Shown here piece after piece: positions 11,152-22,740 of a DNA stretch of 64,000 nucleotides; the first letter of the stretch is position 1, and each line of letters opens with the position of its first letter. Under the pieces are notes generated by a model. That model saw only the letters and a program-made list of their open reading frames with translations, did no database searches and was not told where the DNA came from. A program made the position numbers and the translations under genes. This DNA is from Gracilaria domingensis (lineage: Eukaryota > Rhodophyta > Florideophyceae > Gracilariales > Gracilariaceae), in the NCBI GenBank assembly GCA_022539475.1, contig VCMS01000027.1, forward strand, positions 62,001 to 126,000, read 5' to 3'.

Positions 11152-12109
11152 AACGTGGATCTTCAGAACTATGTCTTGAACGTATTCGGAGACCTTCTAC
11201 GGGCCTTGGATACTGTGCCCATATGTTTTGTCACGGGATGCGATCGCCCCCACCTAGATTTGCGAGTGACAAATGAAAAACGCTCTTCTGCTTTCTTCGC
11301 ACAAAGATTGCAAGTAAGTAACGAGAACACACTTTTCTCCACTCCTGTACAACTTTCTAACCACCTCTATTCTCTTGTTCAGTCATCACTCTCTCCCTTT
11401 TATGCGTCAATCTGCTGATCAATAGATCTTAGCCGTCCCACTTGGTCCAACGGAACATGATACTGGACGTATCGCTCACTGCATCAGTAGAAATATGAAA
11501 ACCCTATGATAGAGCTCAATTTGATACACTGAGAAGGCCCACACTGGGCACTCTCTTCGACCCATTTGGTCTATAAACGTGCATGTTATTGAGTGCATTT
11601 GGTCGTGCTCGGGTACTTCAAGAGAACTACAGCTGATTGTTTTTCGTACAAATCTTGTTTACAATCAGTTCGTATTCTGTGCACTCAAATTGTGACTTTT
11701 CGGTCATTTTAAGAGCACATTTTGCCATATATTTGTCAAAAACCTGGGCCACAAAAGTGACATATATAGGACAGTTTTCGTTCTTGAACAGCCCACATGT
11801 AGAGGACACGTTTTGGTCATTTATTGGTCCTCTACGAGGTACAATTTTCGTCTACATTATGGCTATACGTGAAGACCACGTTACGGTCATATCCAGCTAG
11901 ACATTTCGTACACATTTCGTCCTTGTAGCGGCAATATGATCCGGTCTCTTTTAGGGCGCATATTGGACGCACCTATGGGGCCACATTCTGTACCAATCTA
12001 AGTGCCATTATTTTGGCCGTATATGGCCACAAATGGGTCACGTTTTGACGTAAACAAGCACAGACAAATAAGTCGTAGTCACGGTCATATTTGGGCCATA
12101 TTTAGTCCA
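11152..12109. repeat. AT-rich spacer with degenerate short repeats and inverted repeats
   Basis: There is no gene. Around 11589-11685 short inverted repeats are nested: TTGAGTGCA with TGCACTCAA, and inside them CTGATTGT (11633-11640) with ACAATCAG (11661-11668). From about 11690 to 12110 related words recur, such as CACGTTTTGGTCAT, CACGTTACGGTCATAT and CACGGTCATATTTGG, at spacings of roughly 40-160 bases. This suggests a much-diverged tandem or foldback repeat. The block ends where fossil gypsy coding sequence begins. Confidence 0.4.
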
Positions 12110-15100
12110 ATCCGTAGGACCACAGGGCTGGTCTTCACGAATCTGTCAACCGATGCTCTTTTGGGAACTTCATTCATCGACGGCCACGTCCGTGCGATAT
12201 ATCCGCGCGAGCGCAAGGTTGCTTTTTATGGTGCACCACCTGTGGCCATTGTCAGTGCTTCTCGAGGACCCCTTGGGAATAAGAAGGTCATTGACCAATT
12301 TCCTCGGAACATTGTATCCAACAAGGTCCACCTCGCCCAACCGCTTTCCATACCCCCTATGACCCAACGGGAAGTGCTAGTCACTTGTGTGACACCAGGT
12401 TTGGTTTTCCTACAGAACCATCCGAAAACGGTCTCACGAGATCTTTCGCTCATGGCCAACGATGTCATGAATATTATTCCGAACCGTCCTTTTAGGGTAC
12501 TCGTCAGCAACTTCTCCCATCGGGAAGTCCGCATGCCCAAGAATATGGTCATTGGACTCGCTTTACCAGCCCCTCGCTTGCTCACAATCATTGGAGAGGG
12601 TCCCAGTGGGTCTCGTCTTAAAGAAGGGGAGGTTACACCCAGCGAGGGCCTCGAACGCGACGACTCGATTGAAAAGAATGACCTACAGGGAGCGAAAGAC
12701 TGGCGCGAATTGCTCTAGATTGGTGAAGAATTTTCTTCCCACAAGGGCCAAATTATCGATCTTCTACAGGACTTTGAAGATATGTGGTCGGGCCGCCTCG
12801 GTCACATAGACGCGGCCTTATACAGAATTGCACTCGAACCGGGTTCAAAACCGGTGCGTCAAGTTTCCTACAGGGCTGGGCACAAGGTCAGAGCGATGGA
12901 AGGCCTCGAGGTTCAACGCACGTTGGACTCGGGCGTCATTGAACCTTCAAAGGCCGAATGGGCAAGCCCTGTAGTGTTTGACCAGAAGAAGGAGGTAGCT
13001 GGCGGTTCTGTATTGACTACTGCCGTCTCAACGCCGTGACCCCTCGGAACGCATACCCCAACCCACGTATAGATGAGTGTATTGATTCCCTTGGGGAAGC
13101 CACTATCTTCTCAACCCTCGACGCCAATAGTGGGCATTAGCAGGTTGAGATTGCGGAAGAAGATCGCGGCAAGACGACATTTACGTCCCATATGGGTTTG
13201 TACCGCTTTACGCGAACGCCCTTCGGGTTAAAGAATGCGCCCGCTACCCTTCAGAGGGCGCTGGACATCATCCTGAATAATGTCAAGTGGCAGTACGCTC
13301 TGGTGTACTTGGATGACGTCATCATCTACTCCCGCTCTGTGCAAGACCACTTCCGGCACGTTCGCCACGTGCTGACCCTTTTACGGGATGCTGGATAAAC
13401 GCTGAAGCTGAAGAAATGCTTCTTCTTCCAGGCCTCTGTGGACTATCTTGGACACGTGGTCCGGCCCTGAAAACTACAGGTTTCCCAGAGGACGTGCGAT
13501 GCCATTCGGCAAGCTAGACCACCCACGACCCAGACGGGAATCCGCTCCTTTGTAGGACTGTGCAACTTGTTTCGAAGATTTGTCCGTAACTTCGCTCGCA
13601 TTGCTGCACCTTTGAAAAGGAAACTTGAAAACGGAGAACCCGATAATTTTGAGATACTGAATGATGAAGAGTACGAGCTCTTTCAGGAGTTGCGAGATAG
13701 ACTGATCTCTCTACCAGTTTTGGCTTTATCTGTGCCGGGACGTCAGTACCTGCTGGACACCGACGCGTGCGATGTCCAGGTTGGCTGTACTTTACTCCAA
13801 CAACAACCCGACGGAAAGGAGTACAAACCCGTTGGGTATTGAAGCCGTTCCCTCTCGCGGGCGGAGCGGAAGTACACGACCACCGAGAAGGAATGCTTCG
13901 CGGTTGTGTGGTCGATGCTCCTTTTAAGGCCATATCTGGAAGGTGAAAGATTCACCGTCAGGACTAACCACCACTTGCTGAGGTGGATTCTCAATTTGGC
14001 TGACTGTACCGGACGACTCGCACGCTGGTGCCTACGCTTGTCAGAGTTTGACTTTGACGTGGTACACCGCGCGGGTGTCAAACACCAAGCTGCAAACGCA
14101 CTGTTCCGTTTGGAGACCGAGGGTCTCGATGAAGGGCCTCTTGAAGACGACATACCCTGCTTCGCAATGGAACCCGACTGGGACTGTGATTTCTTCGTGG
14201 CTACAGTCGAAGAAGGGGAGAATCTTTACGAGAACGTCATCATTGATTGAGAGGACTCTGACAGCGCGAACGAACCCTCAGGGGATGATGATGTACTGGC
14301 CGTTGACACGGAGCAAACGGAAAAACTGCCTATCCCAACGGGTGGACTTCTGGCGGAGCAAGCAAAAGACGCGTGGTGTAAGGGTATCGCTGAATCCGTT
14401 GGACAGCCCCAGTCCCGCTTCGGGTACGACCATCATGGTTTCCTTTCAAGGACCTCACCCCTGGACGGTGCAATTCAGCGCCTGGTCCCTCCAACCTACG
14501 GGACCGCGTACTCTATCTATCGCATTATCCAAGATTGGCTAGTAACCCTGGAGGGAGGAAAATGTACGCGACCCTCAGACGGGACTTCTATTGGCCATTC
14601 ATGGCGAATGACGTTTATCAGACCGTCAAGGATTGCCGGTCATGCGCTGCGACGCGAGGTACACAGCACAAGCATCAGAAGTATCTGAAGCTATTTCCCG
14701 CAGCGGGTCCCCTCGAATTTGTCACTATGGACATACTGGGACCACACACGAAGACCACACATGGGAATCGTTTTATCCTGGTCATTATTGACCGCTTCTC
14801 CAAGCTGGCTCGCGCTATTCTCTTACGGGCTACAGAAGCTAACAATATCGCGCTTGCCTTCTTGAAGCACTGGATATTCCCATATCGGGCACCCCAGTAC
14901 TTGCTGACCGATAACAGACCGCAGTTCGTCGCAAACGTCTTAGAAGCCCTTTGCGAGGACCTAGGAGTACGTCATTTGCTGACGGCGGCCTACTACCCGC
15001 AGACCAACGTGCAGGCGGAGCGCTTTAATCGAACCCTTGTGGGACGCCTCAGGCATTACGTGTCTGAGCACCAGCAAGACTGGGATGATTTCGTCCAGCC

Positions 15101-18100
15101 CTTGGTCTTCGCATACAACTCCCAGGTTCATAGAACCACCAGAACGACACTTTTTGACTTGGTGCTAACGCGACATCCCCCTGGGATCGTCGTTGACGCC
15201 CCAACTACCGCTATCTCCCCAGCTGGGTCCGACAAGCCGAAGTCGTTCACAGTGAAACGTCGGGCACGCGCCCGTTTCCGGTATCTCCTTTCGAAGGCCA
15301 AAGCGACAATGGACCGTGTCCATCGGCGCTACAAGGCCGACTTCGATTCCCGTGTACGGGCTCAGCTCTCATTTCCCCCTAGGGGCTACGTCTTCTTAGA
15401 CCGCCCTCCACTGAGAACAACGGAGACTGCGGAGGAAGAAGGTATCTCCCGCAAGCTCCTTCCTAGAACAACTGGTGCGTTTCGGGTTATCAAAGCTACA
15501 GACACAACCGTGACCATCTTGGACGGCAACTTGCATGACACGGTCTCCATCGACCGTGTCACAAAAGCCCCACGTGGTCCTGACGCGGGAGAGTCACCGA
15601 CGACACAGCCGAAGTCGCCTCAGCCTGCATCAGCTCCACACGGAACGCCGACGCCGGTTTCCCAGGCATCTGACCCCGCTGGGAACGCTCCTTCTGAGCC
15701 ACAGTCTACTGTCCCAAAACAGGTCTCGATCGATCCTACAACCTTGCCTGAACCCTGTGGGACACCTCTACCACACGTGAAACTGCCGCTTGAACTCCTT
15801 GAAGAGGAAGGCGACGATTCCCGCGAATGGGTCGTAGAAAAAGTCCTCGACGAGGGTGTGACCCTTGATGGGTCTGCAGTCGTCAAAGTCCGATGGTACG
15901 GTTAGCCACCTTCGAGAGACTGCTGGGACCCCCTCGACAACATTGCTTTTAACTTTGTCGCCCGCTTTCGCGCGCGTTGCGACCGCGCACGCTCGCGCAA
16001 CTGAACGCAACCTCTTTCGAGGACTTTGGAGTGCTTTTCCCCTTTCGGGTAAGAAAACGCTTGGCATAGTCTCCCCCCGGCCATGGCGGCCACAATTTTT
16101 CCCGGCAAGGTAGCGCCCTTTCAAAGTCTTTATGGGTCTCGCGAAGGCCTTCGGAAGGCTTCGCAACGTTCTCGGAGAACTTTGGAACCCTTGGGGACGA
16201 TCTAGAACGACTTGGAACGTCCGCAGTACCAAGCGGCCGACCTTTTGATGACTGTGCACACTCTGCGCAGCCTCCGGCATAGCTGGCATGCGCCGTTGCA
16301 CGCACGGGACGGCCAAGTTGGACACGCGCGGGCCACTATGCGCCGTTGCAAGCGTGCCAAACGCCACGTGGCCCACGCCTGTAAGTAGCCGATTGGGTAT
16401 ACAGTATTGCCCGTAGGCACGCGGTCTGGCACGATCAAAAATTCCTAAGTATTTTGATGTGCCGCGCACCTCAAATCTGACATTGCCAGTAACTGAAACG
16501 CCCGCGTTTCCGAGCTACGGGCAGAACAAAGAATCGCGCTTTTCGACCCCATCTGAGATTGTAATTTCCGGCACAAATTTTTTGAATCGCCTTGCAAGTA
16601 ACCCTTTGGGATATCAGCCGGTTTTGGCCTATTCACCTATCGAGGACATACCTATCTGGCCGCCGCGCGTACTGTGCACCCCGCCGCCTTGCTGGCACAT
16701 GCCGCGCACGCGCGCGCAGCGTCGTGCACGCGCGCGCGTACCACCAACGTCGCCCCAGCTCACACGGCCGGGAACTCTCGGCGCTTGGAGTCCAAGCGCA
16801 CTCCAAGAAGGGGAGAGGACCCAAGCAGGGCTAAATTTGAGACAAAAGCGCCGTGCCGCACGCTGCGCACCCCACGCGTACCACCGAAGTGCACGCGCTG
16901 GTCCTCGCAACGGATGAAAGCACCGCAAACGCGTCGCGAATACGCGTCCTGCAAAGGCAAAATGGCTGAAGGTCTTTATTGACTCAAACGAGCTGAAGCA
17001 CGCTACGCATTCCCGCCACGGGTACGACGGCGCCGACGAACCCCACTCGCGGGACCGTCCATGTCCGATTTGGAAAGCGCCAGAGGGGACTCACGCTCCG
17101 TATGCGCAGGCAGCGAGCGAAGCCCACTGGGACCACCACCCACACGGGAACCTGGAGTCTCTTCAGGAGGTCCCACGGTGGGGTTTTGCGCAACGACCGC
17201 GGTACCCGTTCCGGGATCAGCAGCAGTGGCAACCGACGGACGGTTGGCTCCCTCATGGGCGATTTGTATCGTCGTGCCAGTGACCACTGCGGGCGGCTCT
17301 CTGTTCTCGAGACATGGCCCTTCGGGACGAGTGCGCCTGAAGCTCAGAGCGTTCACCGCGTCCTCTTCCCGATGTACGGCAATCCTAGTTAGGGTCACCA
17401 TTCCGGACTCGCCGACATTGTCTCTCCGCGAAGCGAGCCCATAGGTACCCAACGGGATTACAGGCAGACCGAAACGAGAGCTAATATCCTCCAAGAAGTC
17501 AGCGGCGAGAACATTTGCGTGGCGAGCAACGACGCCCGACAGCGCGGTGCGGAGCCCCTGGCCTTCTGGAAAACGACGCGTAGCAGCGCGGAGTCACGAG
17601 CCCAGAGTCGGGCGGCAGTCAGAGCACCCAGGAGAAAATCCGGGGAATTCAAGCCCCTGTTCTGGCACTACTCCTGTAGAGCGGCCAGAGCAGCACCCAC
17701 CTCGGGACTGAAAGCACCACCTGGTGCTAGCTCGATGCCGGCGACGGACCCAATACTGTATGGGGTGATGGGCGCAGGGGGAGCGGCAGCGGCCTCACTC
17801 CCAACAGGGACTCCTGGCGCAACTGCGCTCGGCGCTGAAGCAGAACCCGCGGGGATAGCGGCTGGAACGGGACCCGTGCGGGCGATCTCTGGGATACCAG
17901 GGGGCGCATTTGCCACGCCTGGATCTTTCACGGGGATAACCCCGTCCGGAACCGGAGCAGCAGGACCCAACGGCTGAATGAAGGCATCGTCTTCGTCCTC
18001 GTCCACGCCGTCCTGACCCAACGCGGGACCAGGATTGACTGGAATATACGGACCTGATGGGGGCGCATTGGGGTTCTCCAAGCACGCACTAGCGAGCCCA

Positions 18101-20880
18101 ACCCCCAAGGGCCAGTAATCCTTCAATTCCGCCTATTCCGAGTTCAGCATTCCCTCCCCAACGGGACGATACGGCGGCATATTTGCGTACGCCTTACCAT
18201 CGTCCTTCCCTGCAGGGTGTCGGGGCATATTGTGGTACGCATCGGCCTCGTAGTCGTACCACAAGGACCCCGGTGTTTGGGACCAATCGATGCGGCAGAC
18301 GTCGTCCAGCAAATGGCGAACGTCCGCGAAACCATAGTTCGACCCACGCAAGATGTTCTGGACCCCAAGGGCGCGCGCGTAGCGAATGACAGCGGCTGGC
18401 AGCGGGAACAACCGTCCCTTTGGAGACTGTAGGTTGTCGTCGTGGTACAAATGCCAATCACAGCACTTGGTACGCACTGGAACCACATAACGGGCAGAGT
18501 ACAGCCACCCCATGAAGGCAAAGAGGACCCACTTCACGAAAAACACATGCCAGATGGCATCAGTGAAGGCGTTACGCGGTCCTAACATAAGCTTCGAGTA
18601 GTACGCCGTGAACGACGGAGTCGGGGTACCCATGTTGCGGGAAACGGATATGATCGCGCGGATGGTAGCGCCAATTGGGATGTAATGTCGCGAACGCGCT
18701 TCCGCCGGCATGTCGAAATACTCCTGGTTGTGCCACCCGAATAGGAACTTGTGCATTTACCTGATACGGGCATCGTCAGTAACGAATTTGTCCCAGTACT
18801 CCCGCTCGCGGATCCAGTATATCTGGTCATAAGGGGGCTGGAATGCGATAACTCCGAGGAGACAGTAACCCACCGGAGGGATCTTCATGCTTTCTCCGAA
18901 CTGGGTGTAATCGGCGTAAAGGCGACCGTTGATGTCCCCCATTCGGTGCTGAAAAGCAAGTTCTTCCCAACAACGGCCAAACGGCATGTCCGGTCGAAGG
19001 TTTCCGGTATCGACCGTGCGGATGTCCTGTGCAGGATTGACGGGCATATGACCCCAACGAGCACGCCACGACTCCACGCGATTGCGGCGATTCTTCTGCG
19101 AGAATCCTTGATAAGTCGGAACAGACTCGAAGCGCCGCGCGTCGAAGTATATGGACCCCATGGGAACGTAACTGTCAATCGTGTAGGGGATAGCGATGTG
19201 TCTCGCGCCGACGTGTACCCTTCCGGGAGCTGTGGTATGATCTAAGGCCCTCGTTGGGTTCAGCCAGTTCGGCTGTAGAGCAGTACCCACCGGGCTGAGA
19301 GTCGGCGCTATTGTCGCAGGCAGAGGCGGTGCATTCGATGGCCCCGCCCCGCCTGTGGGAGTTGCAACGACGCGCGGAATCTGCCCATCGGGATTGAACA
19401 TCGCGTTCGTCGACGACGGAGTGACGGGAGACGATGATGAAGCAACGCATTCAAGCCACTCGGGCTCTTGTACCGCAACGGAGGCGGTGAGCGGCGACCC
19501 CTCGCGGGACGTGCTCACATCCCCATCGAGTGTGGTGTGCGTGTCTGTCCGCATCGCGGTCGAAGCAGCGTCAACAGAGGACGCGGCCGTTGAAGTTCTA
19601 CCCGCACGGGGATTCTGCCGCACGAACGCGCGGAGCCCGATATTGCGGAGGTCGGTAACCATGATGGGTTCGGTGCAGCCCAAGTAAATGTTAGCGTCAT
19701 TGTGGCGCGCTGTCGGCCGCCCTAAGTTTTGGTCATCGCCCGACGGGCGGCACGCGTGATCTAAGCGAACTCGCTAATGAGTCAGGCCCGCGCGCCGTGA
19801 CCTCGACCCATTGGGAAGCACCTCCGCTTGCTTAGGCCTGTTGGTCGCTGAACGGGCGACACACTCGCCCATAGGGATTCCAGCGGCTTACCAATTATGG
19901 AGCGCGCTGCCAATGCTCGTGGTGCCCCAACCGGGAAGTCAGCGACACGCCGCACGTCTCCGCAGTCCGTGGGAGAATCGAGGGTTGTATCCTCCAGCAC
20001 GGACGCCCTCGTCGAGAAGATTCGTTTGAGTCCCTTGGCTAACCCAATGGGACTTCTTTGACCTGAGGCGAACGCACTCCCTTGGCGTTTCGGAGCTGCA
20101 ATGACCGGTACCTCGCCGTGTCGGTCAGCCGCAGCACTCCTGCGCCCATTCGCCACCCAATCAGGGATTCTAAGGAAGACAGGACGTGGGTCGCCGTGTT
20201 GCTCGCCACATGGGTAACTTTCCCACCGCGGGGACTGTGCGCCGCTCCCTCGCGCGTTGCGTTGCGTACGATGATCACCCCAATGGGATCTTGGTGGACT
20301 TCAAATTGGTGTTCAGTGAGGACTGCAATCGCGGTCGCTCCAGGATGGGAATGTTTGGCCAGCCTCGGGACGAAGCCATGGCCAAGAAGGGGAGTCTATA
20401 GTGCAATGAGAGGCACCGCCCTGACGGGTGCATAGTAGTCGTTTATTTAGTTAGTGTGCACAGGGTGCACCCCAGGGTCCCACACGTGTTGGATTGTGAC
20501 AAATGTCGTGTCGCCCTTCGGGACCCCCCATTACATGTAGATAGTTTATTATTTTCAACACGTGGCTACTGCTCGTGGGAGGTGCACTTAAGCATCTCCC
20601 GCTGGGCAGGGCTCACCGTAGTAAACCTGAAGCACCCCCTAGCCGATTCTTCCATCGTCTAGTTTCCCAACAGGGTCATCCTACAGTCACTACCGGTGCT
20701 CCACGCCTATCTCGTGGCCCGTTGTTAGCGTCCGTTGAGTGCTCCTTTGTCCCCGCTTGGGTGCTGCGCAATTTGTTCCTTTATCAGAGCATAGTACGTT
20801 ATCACGGCCTGCGGCTGTACTACAGGCGGCCGGAGGCTTTGGCGAAACTTCTGAGAATGGCTGGGTACTAGTGGAGTGAG
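12110..20880 (+). mobile_element. Fossil Ty3/gypsy element (family 1) with trailing opposite-strand region
   Basis: This is a broken Ty3/gypsy element, 5'-truncated, with roughly ten breaks. The plus strand shows a protease-linker region (LLGTSFIDGHVRAIYPRERK), then reverse transcriptase with a YLDD site, RNase H, a zinc-binding integrase N-terminus, an integrase core, and a chromodomain-like end near 15.8-16.0 kb. The protein is related to family 2 at 22.7-29.4 kb, which has the same GTSFID block. No LTRs were recognised. I extend the unit to about 20.9 kb because the unusual enrichment of CCC-N3-GGG palindromes is uniform from about 12.26 to 20.7 kb and stops on both sides. The extent is therefore an inference. 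It is old, judging by the number of breaks. Confidence 0.7.
17003..19683 (-). other. Long opposite-strand reading region downstream of gypsy family 1 pol
   Basis: About 890 codons of coding-like sequence run leftward, in a few pieces (broken, about three or four breaks). Composition changes along its length. A Thr/Ser/Pro-rich N-terminus is followed by a globular-looking central part rich in Trp, Tyr and Phe (FDARRFESVPTYQGF, WRARWGHMP, EREYWDKFV, WHVFFVKWVLFAFMGWLYS, SNYGFADVRHLLDD). Then come an Ala/Pro/Gly-rich stretch and an Arg-rich end (RRRRRTRGGN). It has no reverse transcriptase, integrase or other motif I know. The order of structured domain, Pro-rich linker and Arg-rich tail would fit a structural (gag- or capsid-like) protein, but that is only a possibility. 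It is treated here as a fossil. Confidence 0.4.
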
Positions 20881-22640
20881 TGAGGGCCAACCGGTGTTTT
20901 ACGATGACAACAGAGAGACTGCTTGAATCTCAAAGACGAATTGAACCACATCAGCGCACCACAAACCATTGGCAATCTCAGAGGGAACTGTCGTCCAGCA
21001 TGGGTACCCAGAAGATCTGTACGCTTTCCGAGAGGTTGAATATCCAGCGCCAAAGCATTCGGCTTCATCCTGTATGTTGCAGAGGAACAAATGCTTTTCC
21101 AGTGATTGCTGATGCCTGTACTTCCCAATTAGTAGGCTCAAATGAGACGCCACTGGTTCCAGAACACCATTTGAGTACCATCCATTCACTGCGGGACCGA
21201 GATCGCCCGACGGAGTCACTGTATTGTGCCGTATCCTGATACGCCGGATAATTAACCATTCGCCCCTCGCTTTCTCTTTTTGGTTTCAATCAGTAGCGAA
21301 GAGAACGCAGTGTTCCCGTACCTCTAGCAAAACCCATTGTCATTGAATCATCATGCGGCGGTAAATGAAATTGATGCCTTTCAATAAAATGTAAGGGCAC
21401 TTTCGAGGAATTTAATTTTTTCAAAAAATCACGCTCATGGAAATGTCAGTGAAACAAAAACTTACTTATTTTTCAATGACGTTGGTCATATTATCTTACT
21501 ACACCAGTCATCTTTTCTGCAAGTCTACTGAAATCCCTTTTAGTTTTCCCTTAACGAGTTTTGCCTGGGTACATTTCAATCGACCATTGGTAGTGCTACA
21601 GTCACCCAGTACGTGAGCCGAATCCAGCCAGTTTCTTGCCGTTAAAAGACCAAATGATACAGTTCCGAATGAGCCCACAGTACCAAAGGTTCCAAACTAG
21701 ACAGGGAGACCATAAGGATGCTTATTGCCAGGTCCCATGAGCTGTCCATATCATTTGGAAAGTCTCAGTTCTCGAGGAAGGCTAGCATTCTGAGACTTCG
21801 CACTATTATCCATTGGTTCGCATAACTACCAACACTGCGTCACCAAGGACACTGCATTGCCTGATGTCCAAAGGAATACTGCCCAACGGTTGGAAATAAT
21901 TTTTTCCATTGTGTTCTTGCACTTCTGTTCGCGAGGTCTAGTCTGTGGGATCGCCAATTTCTCTTACTCCCTTTTTGACGAGCGCATCGTCTGATTGCCA
22001 CTCGTTTCCGTTGGAAATACATTGCGTTTCGTCTTCCAGATATCCTGTAACAGCACTAACCAATATCAGGTTCGACGACATGCTCGAATGGTTTCAAATA
22101 GCTTTAACTTCGGCAGCGATGCGAGATTGTTACCCCTTTTATTTCTTGCCCTCCCGTTAAGACACGTGCTCCGCACGGGGTGTCGTGCAGAATTGCCCTG
22201 CCTTGAGGTCCACGCCGCGCCAGTTTCGTCAGATGTGTCGCGACTGCCACTGCTTTGATCAAATGAATTAAATTCCAGATTTTTGGAGTCCCAAAGGTGT
22301 CGCGGCCGGCCGAGACGTCGGGTATGCTAGCGGTCTGCTCAAAAAAAGTAAATACAAATTTTTTGAACAGTGCCATTGGTTGCCGTGCGCCGAAGCGCGC
22401 TGAGGCGGCGCCCAGCCGACAAAACTGGCCAAGCCAAGCCAGAATTAACGCATTCGTGAGGTTCCGAATCCAGTGTCAGCTTGTCTTTGCGCGGCCAAGA
22501 AGCCAAAATACAGGCAAATCTTTGTTTTGGCCCCAAAAACCGAGTGGCAAGCCGTTTCGAAAAATTGAGGCAATTTCCATTTGATTTTTTGGCGCGCCGT
22601 GCGCCTTTGAAAGCGGCACGCGGGCAGCAAGCAGGCCAAT
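20881..22640. other. No gene recognised; GC-rich tract at right end
   Basis: About 1.7 kb between two fossil retroelements. Short frames are present on both strands, but no family was recognised. From about 22260 to 22640 the sequence becomes GC-rich (CGCGCCGTGCGCC words) and lies just past the chromodomain end of gypsy family 2, where a 3' LTR would be expected. I found no matching copy beyond the other end near 29.4 kb, so I do not call it an LTR. Confidence 0.35.
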
Positions 22641-22740
22641 GTTTTAGCGCGTTAGAGTAGTTAGCCAGTTAGGTCGATAGTTAGGAATGCGGATATCGAA
22701 AACATCCGCTGGACATGTTAACCGTTGGCATTCGTGTCTT

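Noticed and set aside
20880-21240. Open frames on both strands tested for copia-type protein
   Set aside because: No reverse transcriptase, RNase H or integrase motif could be read in either direction.
22260-22640. GC-rich tract considered as the 3' LTR of gypsy family 2
   Set aside because: No second copy was found beyond the gag end near 29.4 kb, so LTR identity is unsupported.
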